Assembly (NCBI RefSeq): GCF_003363015.1
Contig: NZ_QRAP01000010.1
Location: 1-64,000, forward strand
Direction: 5' to 3'
Source: Enterobacillus tribolii
Lineage (GTDB): Bacteria > Pseudomonadota > Gammaproteobacteria > Enterobacterales > Enterobacteriaceae
Length of the DNA: 64,000 nucleotides
Of the stretch, positions 43,648-52,738 are shown piece after piece. Position numbers and translations under genes: made by a program. The notes below the pieces were generated by a model. That model had not been told where the DNA came from, did not search any database, and saw only the letters and a program-made list of their open reading frames with translations. Numbering within the stretch: position 1 is the first letter of the stretch; every line of letters begins with the position of its first letter.

Positions 43648-43965
43648 ATGAGAGAATTAACGGAATCTGAAATTCAGGATGTAAGCGGCGCCGGTTTTAT
43701 TCAGGACGCGCTCACCCAGGGTGGCAGCATGGTCGGTAACGTTGTCGGCAGCGCCATTGGCAGCACTGTGTTCGGCGTTATCGGCGGCGCTCTCGGAACA
43801 ATCCTTCCGGGTCTGGGTAACATCATCGGCGGTTCAGCCGGTGCCGGTATCGGTGGGAAGGTTGGCGGCAATATCGGCAGCGAAGTCGGTAACGTCGTTG
43901 GTCATACCGCGGGTGCGGTCATTGAAAGCGGACTGTCTGCTTTCTTTAAGCGTCTTGGATTCTAA
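43648..43965 (+). CDS. Microcin-like (class II) peptide 3
   Basis: 105 residues with an ideal AGGAGG-N6-ATG site. The leader MRELTESEIQDVSGAG is followed by a Gly-rich core with repeated GxxxG and IGG motifs (NIIGGSAGAGIGGKVGGNIG), ending AFFKRLGF. It is a clear paralogue of peptide 1, sharing IQDALT, AIGSTV and VGHTAGA blocks. Leader type and core composition suggest a secreted pore-forming bacteriocin. No exporter is encoded in the window. Confidence 0.82.
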   Translation: MRELTESEIQDVSGAGFIQDALTQGGSMVGNVVGSAIGSTVFGVIGGALGTILPGLGNIIGGSAGAGIGGKVGGNIGSEVGNVVGHTAGAVIESGLSAFFKRLGF

Positions 43966-43985
43966 TCAGGATCTGAAACGTTAAG

Positions 43986-44025
43986 TTGGTATCCTCCCCG
44001 CCTTTCGGGACGGGGAGGATACCAA
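43986..44025. terminator. 15-bp stem hairpin after microcin-like gene 3
   Basis: TTGGTATCCTCCCCG and its complement around a 10-base loop, 20 bases past the stop. It probably ends this transcript and protects the convergent nucleosidase gene. Confidence 0.7.
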
Positions 44026-44059
44026 TCCATGAACGTGGTTAAATGGTGGTTCAGCCCCG

Positions 44060-44905
44060 TTATTTGGCGTTCATGTTGGCGATATAGGCTTTTACCACCT
44101 GATAAACATAATCCTGGCTTGCCTGAGCGGTTTGCGGATTGTACTTGCCCTGGTTGGTGATGTTATTCGACAGCACGCGAATGCCGACGAACGGAATATT
44201 AAACGTGGCGGCAATCTGCGCGGCGGAGGCCGTTTCCATCTCTTCCGCCGAGGTGTGGTAGCTGTCGCGGAAATAGCGAATGCGGTCTAACTCGCTGTTC
44301 CAGACATCAGCGGAGCCAATCACCCCTTCCACGACGTTGCCCTGCTTGTAGCTATTTTTTACGCCGGCGGCGATGGCCAGCAGTTTGGCATCGGCCGGGA
44401 ATTGACGGATGCTGTGGGCGTTCTTGTCCTCACCGGCGCTGCCTTTGGAAGCCAGCAAATCCATCGGTTTCCACTGGAGCGAGTCACTGCCTTCGCCCTG
44501 GCGCTTATGCGGGGTTTTAAATGCGCCCAGGTTGACCGAATATTTGCCCAGTACGATGTCGTACACTTTCAGCGCCGGGTCATGACCACCGGCCGTTCCC
44601 TGATTGATAATCGCCACCGGACGGAACTGCGTAGCCGCGATCGCCGTAGCCGCCGCGACGTTGGACATCCCCTTCAGCGTTTCCGAAACCACCACCGGGT
44701 AGCCGTCGACGGTTCCCTGCCAGAAACGCCAGCCGCCCACCTGATCTTCACGCGGGTTTTCAAGCTTTTGGGCGAAGTGTTCCACCTCAATCGGCATTGC
44801 GCCCTGGACCACAATAGGCGGGAGCGTTTGTTGCTGAGCAATGCTCAACGCGGAAAATGACATGCTGTAAACGGCCAGGGCCGCAACGATCGTTTTTTTA
44901 TTCAT
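44060..44905 (-). CDS. Periplasmic 5'-methylthioadenosine/S-adenosylhomocysteine nucleosidase-like protein
   Basis: About 281 residues; ATG at 44908 or 44905. Unlike cytoplasmic MtnN it has a signal peptide (ALAVYSMSFSALSIAQQQ), placing it in the periplasm. Nucleosidase motifs are PIVVQGAMPIEVEHFAQKL, VSETLKGMSNVAAATAIAATQFRPVAIINQGTAGG and the active-site AEEMETASAAQIAATFNIPFVGIRVLSNN. It would split adenine from MTA, SAH or other extracellular nucleosides. It stands alone between the microcin-like genes and the TPS pair. Confidence 0.87.
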   Translation of the reverse strand: MNKKTIVAALAVYSMSFSALSIAQQQTLPPIVVQGAMPIEVEHFAQKLENPREDQVGGWRFWQGTVDGYPVVVSETLKGMSNVAAATAIAATQFRPVAIINQGTAGGHDPALKVYDIVLGKYSVNLGAFKTPHKRQGEGSDSLQWKPMDLLASKGSAGEDKNAHSIRQFPADAKLLAIAAGVKNSYKQGNVVEGVIGSADVWNSELDRIRYFRDSYHTSAEEMETASAAQIAATFNIPFVGIRVLSNNITNQGKYNPQTAQASQDYVYQVVKAYIANMNAK

Positions 44906-45080
44906 CATTACTCTATCCAAAGGAACGCAAACGATTACTTTAACTGAAAACGACCGCTGCGAATATGACTTCGGCTAGGATAAATCAGTAGGCTTGTATA
45001 AAAAACAGGCGTTCGCATCACTAAGACCGGCACGGTGTGCCGGTCTGTCGGTGTGGCCGCCGTTGCGCAAGGCGCCCGCG

Positions 45081-46742
45081 TTAAAATTGCCACTGAAGGG
45101 TAAAGCCCAGGCTGACGGAACTGGTGTTGAAGTTATCGGGTTTGGACAACGGTACGCCGGCAAAGGCGTCGTAGCTGATCGGCCCCAGCAGGCCCCGGAC
45201 GCCGATGACGCCGCCGGCAAGGTGCCCGGTGGCGAAGCCGCTGTTGCCGCCGCCGCTGACTTTGCCGTAGTCGACGCCAACATAAGCCTGCTGTTTCAGC
45301 TTGGGCAGATTCAGGTTGATGTCGTTACGCAGGTAATAGCCTTTATTGGCGGACAGGTTGGTTTCGCCGTCAAATCCGCGCACCGTCCAACGGTTGCCGA
45401 TGCTGAACTGATCCTGCGTCGCGAGCCGGTCCGGGGTGTATTGTTGCTGGTAGCGCGGCTGATAACTCATGGATTGCCCCAGCAGGGTAAAAGGGATGGT
45501 GGCGCTGACGTCCAGGCTGACGATGCGGTTTTGCGAGCTGGTGCCCGCCTGCTGTTTAGCGCCGAACCAGGAGGTATTGCGCTGGTAGCCCACCATGGCA
45601 TCCACGATGGAACGCCCGATGTAGCGGCGGTGATTCAGCCGGGTGATGAAGTGGGTGACTTCGCGCTTCTGCAACTGAATTTCCGTGTCGTTCAGGTAGT
45701 AGTTGGACTGGTTGTTCAGTAACTGCACGCTGGCGGTCGTTTTCTGATTGGCGTTGCGATAGAGCAGACGATTGAGCTTCAGGCTGAGGTTTTTGCTTTT
45801 CCCGCGGTACTGAAAATCTGTCCAGATGCCGGAAATACGCTGCAAATATTCGCTGCGGCTGGCATACATGTCGAGCGACCAGAAGCCGTAAGGTACCGAG
45901 TAATAGACGGAGCCGTTTTTCGAATTGCGCCAGTCCTGGAAATGCAGATCGCGCCCGGCGGAAACGTAAAACAGATCGTTGAGCGAGGCCGGGTTGTCGA
46001 GATACAGCGCGACGCCGCTCTGATAGCGGCCGGTATACTTACTGCCGGCGTCGTCAAACCAGCCGCCCACGCGCCAGAAAGAGGGCTGTACGCGCGTAAT
46101 TTCAATATTGGTTTCCCCGTCTTCCTCACCCGGTCGCAGCATCACGTTCGCATCGGCGCCGGGAATGCGCTGGATGTTCTCCAGCCCCTGCTCGATGGCG
46201 CGCAGGTCAAGAATGTCGCCTTTATGGCCGGGAAAAGTGGAGTACAGGTTGACGTATTTGTCGCTGTCTTCGCTGAGCGTGATATTGCCGATCACGCCTG
46301 AAACCACGGTCAGCGTCAGTACGCCCTGGTTCAGATCCTGACGCGGAACCCCGACGCGGGTAGTGATGTAGCCGTGGCCGATAAGTTTATTCTGCACTGC
46401 GGTTACCAGGGTGCGGATGCCTTCAATGCCGATGCAGCGGCCTTCTGCCTGGGTGGTGAGCTTATGCAGCGGGATCCAGTGGGGGATCTTGTCGTCTTTC
46501 TCCAGAACCACCTGATGGATGTCAAAGCAACTGGCTTCCGCAGGGAATTTGATCGTCGAGCTTTGCAGTTCAGCGCCGGAGGCGCGTACGTCCTTACCCT
46601 GCGTTTCCAACTGGTTATAACGGGCCTTTTCCTGCTCCTGCTGGTGGGTCGACTGTCGTTCCATCAATTGGCTATTTTCTGCGCCTAGTGCGACCGGAGC
46701 CAAAAATATCAACAGCAAAGGGGCTGGGAAGCGGAGCTGCAT
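45081..46742 (-). CDS. Two-partner secretion transporter TpsB (ShlB/FhaC/HecB family)
   Basis: 553 residues. The signal peptide ends PVALGAEN. An N-terminal plug helix is followed by two POTRA domains (CFDIHQVVLEKDD and VSGVIGNITLSED regions). The 16-strand barrel has the conserved RWTVRGFDGE lid motif near residue 455 and a C-terminal Phe (FTLQWQF). It secretes the TpsA protein encoded upstream across the outer membrane. A terminator-like hairpin separates the two. Confidence 0.92.
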   Translation of the reverse strand: MQLRFPAPLLLIFLAPVALGAENSQLMERQSTHQQEQEKARYNQLETQGKDVRASGAELQSSTIKFPAEASCFDIHQVVLEKDDKIPHWIPLHKLTTQAEGRCIGIEGIRTLVTAVQNKLIGHGYITTRVGVPRQDLNQGVLTLTVVSGVIGNITLSEDSDKYVNLYSTFPGHKGDILDLRAIEQGLENIQRIPGADANVMLRPGEEDGETNIEITRVQPSFWRVGGWFDDAGSKYTGRYQSGVALYLDNPASLNDLFYVSAGRDLHFQDWRNSKNGSVYYSVPYGFWSLDMYASRSEYLQRISGIWTDFQYRGKSKNLSLKLNRLLYRNANQKTTASVQLLNNQSNYYLNDTEIQLQKREVTHFITRLNHRRYIGRSIVDAMVGYQRNTSWFGAKQQAGTSSQNRIVSLDVSATIPFTLLGQSMSYQPRYQQQYTPDRLATQDQFSIGNRWTVRGFDGETNLSANKGYYLRNDINLNLPKLKQQAYVGVDYGKVSGGGNSGFATGHLAGGVIGVRGLLGPISYDAFAGVPLSKPDNFNTSSVSLGFTLQWQF

Positions 46743-46806
46743 AGCAATGTCCTTATTTTAATTTTCCGTTGAGTGTGTCAATTGCGTGTGTCGTATAAAG
46801 AAAATC

Positions 46807-46830
46807 AGGCGGCTTCACGGGAAGCCGCCT
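46807..46830 (-). terminator. Hairpin between tpsA and tpsB
   Basis: AGGCGGCTTC / GAAGCCGCCT around a 4-base loop, followed on the minus strand by GATTTTCTTT. It should reduce read-through from the exported protein to its transporter. Confidence 0.7.
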
Positions 46831-46847
46831 GTGTCACTTAATAAAAA

Positions 46848-48980
46848 TTAAGGATAGAGCTTGATATCACCCTTGATGGTGCCGTAGTTGCTGAAGCTAC
46901 CCGGGGAGCCCAGTACGACCTGAACACCGGCCGGGCTGTCGATCACTGCATTTCTCTGGTTGGAGAAGTTACGGGCGCTGATGGTTGTCGTACCCGCGGA
47001 AGACGCCAGCGTGCCGTAGTTGTAGACCGTCCCTTTATCAGCCAGGATGTTAACGCCATCTTTGCCGCTCAGGGTGCCGTAGTGAGAGTACGAACCAGAC
47101 ATTGCCAGCGTCGCCTGACCCAGTGCGTTAATGTTGCCGCCGGAGTTGCTGACCGAACTGGCGTTGATCACGGTGTCATGGGCTGACATGATCTTGCCGT
47201 TGTTACGGTTATCCAGGCTGCGGGTGGTGATAACGACGTTATCCTTCTCGCTTTCAATGATACCGTTGTAGTTATTCAGGCTGGACGAGGTGTTGGCCAC
47301 GACGTTGCCCACGGAGGTGATCTGCCCGCCGTTGTTGTTGATGGTGCTGGCCACCAGGGTCATGCCGCCAGTACCGCTGAACAGGCCGGCATCCTGGGTG
47401 TCCGTGATGCGGCCGGTGTTGGTGATGGTGCCGCCGTTGGTGTTGACGTCCAGGTAGTTCAGCGCCTGGATGCGACCGGAGGCGTTATTCAACGAGCCAC
47501 TGTTGATGGTGACGTTGTTTTCCGCACGGATAGCGCCCTTGTTGTTGTTCAGGGTGTTGCGGTTGGTGGTGATATTGATATCGCCCATCGACTGGATCAA
47601 CCCGGAGGTGTTGGTCAGCGTGCCGCCTTCAATGTTGATGTCGCAGCAGCCTTCAATCGTGCCCTTAGTGTTGTTCAGCTGATAGCCGTAGGTTTTGATA
47701 TCAACGCCGCCGGTTTTGGAGCGAATGACGCCGCTGGTGTTGTCGAGGTTGTAAGACGACAGTACGACACCCTTGGAGCCTTCGATCAGGCCGCCGGCGT
47801 TACTCAGCGTTCTGCCGTAACCGTAGTAGTAAGGGTCACGACGCAGGTCGACGATGCCTTTGGCCTGAATGATACCGGATCTGTTGTCTACATCGCCGCT
47901 CACAACGTTGATGTCGTTGTTAGCAACCAGGGAGCCGCCGCCGTTGCTCAGCTTGTTTTTGGCGATATCGATATTGATATTTTTCCCTGCGGAGATTACG
48001 CCGTTCGCGGAGTTGTTCAGCGCGTAGCCATTACCGTAGTAGTAGTAATAGCTGTACATGCCTTTACGACCGTAGGTGGTTTCGATGTTGACATCATTGG
48101 CGGCGCGCAGCGTGCCCTTGTTCTCCACCATACCGTCGGTGGTGATGCTGACGTCACCCGCAGCGGCGGCGATGGTGCCTGAGTTACGTACGCCGACGCC
48201 GCGATCGGTGCTCACCAGCGTGATTTTGTTCGCGTACATGCCGCCCAGCTTGGCAACGTCCAGCCCGACGCTCGGCGTGCTGCCGGACGGGGTCAGGGCG
48301 CTGATCTGGGTGTTGGTGGCATTTACGTTATTGCGGCCGAGGGTCACTTTCAGATCCTGCGCCTTGATTTCACCGGTGATCTGCGCGGAGCGGGAGATGA
48401 TGTCGGTGTAATTGGCGTTGGAACTTTCCAAACCGTTGCCGTTGATGATAATCACGCCTTTTTCAACGGTATAGCCCAGCAGGGAACCGTTGGCGACCTG
48501 GGCTTTACCGGTGGTCAGCGTAGCGCGGCTGGTGTTGATGAAGCCGCAACCGCTACAGGTGATGCCTGCCGGGTTAGCGACGATCACCTGGGCTTGCTGA
48601 CCGGCAACTTCCATCATTCCGCTCAGTTGGCTGGCCTTGTTGGAGTTAACTTCGTTCAGAATGATTGAGGCGGAACCGCCGGCCAGGTTGGCGTTGCCAT
48701 TGATGGCGCCAGCCAGGGAGGTGTTTACGCCGACGCCGCTGTTGTTCAGCACCACACCGTTTTTGTCTACGTTGAACTGTGTATAAATGTTGTGTGATAC
48801 GCCGCCATTACCGGCCTTATTAATATCGACAACCTGAACACCATTTACGGTATTTACGGAAGGTCCGCCGATAACGGAAGTTGTGGGAACAACGGCAGCG
48901 TGAGATACCGCTCCCCAGGCAACCAAGCTGAAAAAACAGATCGGCGTTAATTTAGCAATAAGCTGTGATTTTTTCTTCAT
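46848..48980 (-). CDS. Short filamentous-haemagglutinin-type TpsA adhesin
   Basis: 710 residues from the ATG at 48980 (AAGGAA upstream), whose n-region KKKSQLIAKL suits a TpsA signal; upstream codons are not signal-like. The TPS domain is complete: TSVIGGPSVNTVNGVQVVDI, FNVDKNGVVLNNSGVGVNT, NANLAGGSASIILNEVNS, IVANPAGITCSGCGFINTSRATLTTG. It is followed by about 20 imperfect repeats of the N-x-G-x-I type that form a beta-helix. It ends after KGDIKLYP with no VENN motif or toxin tip, so it is not a CdiA. It is small for the family, and an adhesin or biofilm role is most likely. Confidence 0.88.
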   Translation of the reverse strand: MKKKSQLIAKLTPICFFSLVAWGAVSHAAVVPTTSVIGGPSVNTVNGVQVVDINKAGNGGVSHNIYTQFNVDKNGVVLNNSGVGVNTSLAGAINGNANLAGGSASIILNEVNSNKASQLSGMMEVAGQQAQVIVANPAGITCSGCGFINTSRATLTTGKAQVANGSLLGYTVEKGVIIINGNGLESSNANYTDIISRSAQITGEIKAQDLKVTLGRNNVNATNTQISALTPSGSTPSVGLDVAKLGGMYANKITLVSTDRGVGVRNSGTIAAAAGDVSITTDGMVENKGTLRAANDVNIETTYGRKGMYSYYYYYGNGYALNNSANGVISAGKNINIDIAKNKLSNGGGSLVANNDINVVSGDVDNRSGIIQAKGIVDLRRDPYYYGYGRTLSNAGGLIEGSKGVVLSSYNLDNTSGVIRSKTGGVDIKTYGYQLNNTKGTIEGCCDINIEGGTLTNTSGLIQSMGDINITTNRNTLNNNKGAIRAENNVTINSGSLNNASGRIQALNYLDVNTNGGTITNTGRITDTQDAGLFSGTGGMTLVASTINNNGGQITSVGNVVANTSSSLNNYNGIIESEKDNVVITTRSLDNRNNGKIMSAHDTVINASSVSNSGGNINALGQATLAMSGSYSHYGTLSGKDGVNILADKGTVYNYGTLASSAGTTTISARNFSNQRNAVIDSPAGVQVVLGSPGSFSNYGTIKGDIKLYP

Positions 48981-49695
48981 TAAGAAGTTTCCTTGTTTTT
49001 TTAAAGTAAGTCCGTAATCCGATATTTTATTTATAGAGTGATGACTCTTAGAGGAAAGAGTTAATAAACCAAATATGGATTTGTTGAATATCAGCATGCT
49101 GGCAGTTGGGGATATTATCATTAATTATTCATTAGTCAATAATTTGGAAATATATTATTGTTTTTTTTAATTGATTGATCTGATTGAATTTTTACGCTTT
49201 TATCGGATAATTCCATTTCATTTTTTATTACCCGGGATAGGGTTCAAATTCGTTTTTCAGGAATATATGTTAGGATAGTAAGTATGTTCTTTATTTCGCG
49301 ATTTTAAAATTAAACAAAAGGAGTGGCATTAATATAAATAAGTCGTGTAAATATAAAATAACAGAATTATTCTCTCCGTGAATTGCAATGAATTTATGCT
49401 TGGCTTTTCTCTGAAGAGAAAGGGATATATCTCTGGCAAAAGGAATGTGGTTGAGGAGATCAGCGATAGGAGGATTCTATGACAGCGTATTTATTGCCTG
49501 ATTGTAATCGGCCATTTCAAATTAACCCGGCGTGAATGAATAAGAAATCAATGCCGTCAGGAGAAGGATGTCCTCTCCTGTCGTCAGTATGGCATCAATC
49601 ACACATTTGATGCGCCGCAGGTTCTCCCGGCGCTTACTTCTGGTTAGCGCTGAGACGCGTCAGCGTCCATGAAAACGGACTGCCGGTCAGATCCC
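48981..49695. other. A+T-rich gap between tpsA and yjbD
   Basis: 715 bases; the left 350 are very A+T-rich and should contain the tpsA promoter. I found no gene or clear hairpin. Confidence 0.4.
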
Positions 49696-49968
49696 TTAGC
49701 GCCTGCCGCGCACGGGCGTATTGGCTGACCAGGAAAACGACGCTTCCTCGTCCGATTTGTAAGCCTGCTTCTTTTTTAACTGGCGCGCTTTCCTGGCTTC
49801 GGTTTCGCGCAGCGCCATCAGCTTGTCGATGTACTCTTTTTTCACCTTATTGGCTTCGCTGTTCGTTAGCGGGCGACCATGGGCAATACGTTCGCGGTCC
49901 AGCAACGTTTTGAGTTCGCGCTGCTCGCGTTCGGTCATGTCTTTTTGCGTAATGCGGGGAAGTGCCAT
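49696..49968 (-). CDS. yjbD: DUF3811 protein YjbD
   Basis: 90 residues from the ATG at 49968 (AGAGG upstream): MALPRITQKDMTEREQRELK, then LTNSEANKVKKEYIDKLMAL and SFSWSANTPVRGRR at the end, closely matching E. coli YjbD. A small basic cytoplasmic protein of unknown function. It anchors the region as enterobacterial. Confidence 0.93.
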   Translation of the reverse strand: MALPRITQKDMTEREQRELKTLLDRERIAHGRPLTNSEANKVKKEYIDKLMALRETEARKARQLKKKQAYKSDEEASFSWSANTPVRGRR

Positions 49969-50384
49969 AGCGTACCTCTGTCGGTCGGTTAGCATTGTGT
50001 GGCTATGCTACATCCTGCATCATTGCCGGGATATAAGTAAACATCGTTCGGCAGAACAATTTATATTCATTGTCGCGAATGAATGGCGGCGCTGATACGC
50101 AGGATGACCCTTTCGATTTTCACGAGTTTCCCGCCGGGATAATATTCAGTGGGAACTATTTAATTTTTTATCTATCTGCGATACGCCATTTTTTTATCCA
50201 GAGAAATTTAACGGCGTGTGTTTTTTGGGGTGGTTTATAAAGCGTTTCCTTTATTTAATGGTGATTTATGGTGTTAACAAGGTATTGTGTGATAAATGTC
50301 GCAATAAGTACTTTTAAAGATTAATTTCAAGGCGTGAAATAATTAGTATCAAGGGGCATTAGTTAAAAACGTGTGAGGAATAAT
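49969..50384. other. Divergent gap between yjbD and the EEP hydrolase gene
   Basis: 416 bases, A+T-rich near the right end. It supplies promoters for both genes. No distinct element was recognised. Confidence 0.35.
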
Positions 50385-51293
50385 ATGAAATCTATAATTA
50401 GCACAGCTATTTTTTTAGGCGCATTAGGGCTTTCATTTTCTTCTTATGCGACTGAGTCGCTTGAGAATAAAAAAGAGCTGAAAATTATTAGCTACAATGC
50501 TTACTGGGGAATGAAGTCTGACACCTCTGAAGGTAAACAGAAATTTGCTGAGTGGGCCAAGCAACAGGACGCGGATATCATTGCCTGGCAAGAAATGAAC
50601 CATTTTACGCGTGAGAAGCTGGAAGCCTTCGCGCAGAGCTATGGGCACAATTACGCGGTACTGCTTAAAGAGCCTAAGGTGCCGGGGGATGACGAGTTCT
50701 TCCCGACGGCCATCACGTCAAAGTATCCGATCGTAAACGTCAACAAGGTCGTGGATAACCTCTGGCATGGCGCGTTGTTTGCGGACGTAGGGAAATATCA
50801 CTTTGTTGTTACCCATATGAACCCGTTCCGTACCGCCCAGCGTATTGATGAAATGAACTTAATCCTGGATTCCATCAAATACAGTAACGATCCGGACGGA
50901 AAATGGATCATTGCCGGCGATCTCAACTCATTCTCTCCTCTGGACAAAAAAGGCTATAACGAGAGTGAGATGGTTAATGACCTGAAAGAGAAGGAAGCAA
51001 AACGCCCGGTGCTTAAAAACCTGGTGGACGGCAAAATGGATTATACTGTGCAGCAGAATATTTTATCCCGTGGTTTCATCGATGTGCTGAAACAGAAATA
51101 TCCTGATGAATTTGTTGCGACCGCGCCGACCAAAATTTTCTATGATCAGGCAAAAACGCCGCTGCGTTATGACTATATCTATGTTTCTCCGGTAATGAAG
51201 AGTGATGTGGTGGACGTAAAAGTGCTGAAGGATGACTTTACGGATACATATTCTGACCATTATCCGGTACAGATGATTATTAAAAATCAGTAA
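50385..51293 (+). CDS. Secreted endonuclease/exonuclease/phosphatase-fold hydrolase
   Basis: 302 residues from the ATG at 50385 (AGGAA upstream). The signal peptide ends SSYATES. EEP catalytic blocks appear in order: LKIISYNAYWG, DIIAWQEMNH (metal Glu), FVVTHMNPFR, WIIAGDLNSFSP (Asp/Asn), YDYIYVSP and DTYSDHYPVQM (final Asp-His). The fold covers DNase I-like nucleases, sphingomyelinases and inositol phosphatases, and export points to an extracellular or periplasmic target. The substrate cannot be told. Lack of paired disulfide cysteines is unlike DNase I. Confidence 0.85.
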   Translation: MKSIISTAIFLGALGLSFSSYATESLENKKELKIISYNAYWGMKSDTSEGKQKFAEWAKQQDADIIAWQEMNHFTREKLEAFAQSYGHNYAVLLKEPKVPGDDEFFPTAITSKYPIVNVNKVVDNLWHGALFADVGKYHFVVTHMNPFRTAQRIDEMNLILDSIKYSNDPDGKWIIAGDLNSFSPLDKKGYNESEMVNDLKEKEAKRPVLKNLVDGKMDYTVQQNILSRGFIDVLKQKYPDEFVATAPTKIFYDQAKTPLRYDYIYVSPVMKSDVVDVKVLKDDFTDTYSDHYPVQMIIKNQ

Positions 51294-51380
51294 GGCCTGG
51301 CAGGGGGCCGGCACAGTATCCGGCCCCGGCTGACCGGCAGGGTATGGCACTCTGTTTATTGCCCGTACCCGATAATTCAA

Positions 51381-51421
51381 AACCCGCTTTTTCAGACATG
51401 GCTGTCTTTAAAAAGCGGGTT
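51381..51421. terminator. Bidirectional terminator
   Basis: AACCCGCTTTTT and AAAAAGCGGGTT enclose a second short stem (AGACA/TGTCT). It lies between the convergent EEP and ytjA genes and gives a T-run on both strands. A GGGGCCGG/CCGGCCCC hairpin at 51304-51327 lies just before it. Confidence 0.75.
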
Positions 51422-51469
51422 ATCGGTGATGATATTGCCCCAGGGGCGGGTTATGTCAGCGAATAAACG

Positions 51470-51631
51470 TCACGGGCGCCGGCGGCCGGTAAACAGGCTG
51501 ACCAGAAACAGAATGATCCCGACGATAAAGACGATCTTCGCTGCCCATGCAGCCGTACCTGCCAGGGCGCCAAAGCCCAATGCCGCTGCAATCAGCGCAA
51601 TAATCAAGAAAATGATACCCCAACGAAACAT
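51470..51631 (-). CDS. ytjA: DUF1328 membrane protein YtjA
   Basis: 53 residues from the ATG at 51631 (GAGGAG upstream): [20 protein letters not shown] and [22 protein letters not shown], two hydrophobic helices almost the same as E. coli YtjA. An inner-membrane protein of unknown function. Confidence 0.93.
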   Translation of the reverse strand: MFRWGIIFLIIALIAAALGFGALAGTAAWAAKIVFIVGIILFLVSLFTGRRRP

Positions 51632-52329
51632 AGTGCTCTCCTCATCTTGAATCAATTAAGGTAAAAACCCGTCGTTGTACTTGGGTCGGGCTAACTTTTA
51701 CCGGTTGGATTTTTCAACGATTCTCCCATCGATAACGATACAGCCGGATTGTTTTCCCTCTTTTTACTCCGCTCCTCTCCGGGTGGCATTCTGAACATGT
51801 TAATCCCGGCGGTTGGGCCGCGCGTCGTTTTACATTACGGGACGGAGCTGTGTGGCAGATAATTATCTGGCTTTGATTTTGCCGGTTATATTACTGTCAC
51901 TGAAAATAACTATAGACCAGCTAAAAAAAATTGCAGTGCAGATCAGATAATTGTTATTGAATGAGTCAGAAGACGTCATGGATTAAGATAAATCTGGAGT
52001 CATCATAATGATAAGGGGGTTTACGGGTTAATTACGCGGTATTCGGGAGTGAATGCTGAATGTACCCTGCGCCTCATCGTTATAAACGGGCGCTGACCCT
52101 GTCAATAATTTGTATTGGCGCTGTCCTTGTTATTCATATTTTGTTACATCCCCGCGCGCGTATTAATTCCTCCTGTTTTTCTGTAAGTTAAGCCGACTTT
52201 TTCTGATTTTAAATGCTGTATTTTTTAGTGAATTTAGCGATAAATTTCATTCGCGCTAGAATTAATCGTTGTAGGTACTGCTTGAACATGGCATTCGGCT
52301 ATGTCGTATATTTACCGACCGGAGGTATT
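51632..52329. other. Divergent gap between ytjA and yjbJ
   Basis: 698 bases, mixed composition. Both flanking genes are stress-responsive in E. coli, so stationary-phase promoters would be expected. I could not single them out. No gene seen. Confidence 0.35.
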
Positions 52330-52539
52330 ATGAATCAAGATCAAGCCAGCGGTAACTGGAAGCAATTCAAAGGGAAAGCGAAAGAGAAATGGGGCAAGCT
52401 GACCGATGATGACCTGATGGTGATCGAAGGAAAACGCGATCAGCTGGTCGGGAAGATTCAGGAACGGTATGGCTACCAGAAAGAAGCCGCCGAAAAAGAA
52501 GTTAAAGCCTGGGAAGACCACAATCACTACAAGTGGTAG
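52330..52539 (+). CDS. yjbJ: CsbD-family stress protein YjbJ
   Basis: 69 residues from the ATG at 52330 (GGAGG five bases upstream); the longer frame starting at 52213 is not used. MNQDQASGNWKQFKGKAKEK, KWGKLTDDDLMVIEGKRDQLVGKIQ and GYQKEAAEKEV match E. coli YjbJ. A small hydrophilic, abundant stationary-phase/osmotic-stress protein of unknown mechanism. Confidence 0.94.
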   Translation: MNQDQASGNWKQFKGKAKEKWGKLTDDDLMVIEGKRDQLVGKIQERYGYQKEAAEKEVKAWEDHNHYKW

Positions 52540-52653
52540 TGATTAACGGCGACGGAATATGCGGTTGTCGCCCGGTCATGTTTCGCATGCCGTACGGAGA
52601 GAAAATGGACGGCATGCGTAACAATGACTGCATCCTCACGCGTAACACAGGAA

Positions 52654-52694
52654 AAAGGCAGCAGGGCTGATGTTGATTCAGTCCTGCTGCCTTT
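52654..52694. terminator. Terminator between yjbJ and the third fimbrial cluster
   Basis: AAAGGCAGCAGG / CCTGCTGCCTTT with a G-T pair and an inner CTGA/TCAG stem. It serves yjbJ and possibly the convergent fimbrial genes. Confidence 0.7.
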
Positions 52695-52738
52695 AATTCG
52701 TTAAACACCCCGGCCTGTTCTGAATACCGCCAAAAGCC

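Noticed and set aside
46848..48980. TpsA considered as a contact-dependent inhibition (CdiA) protein
   Set aside because: No VENN motif, toxin tip or cdiI-like gene downstream.
45081..49121. Many long plus-strand frames opposite the TPS genes and ushers
   Set aside because: They are complements of beta-rich, repetitive genes with strong coding signals on the minus strand.
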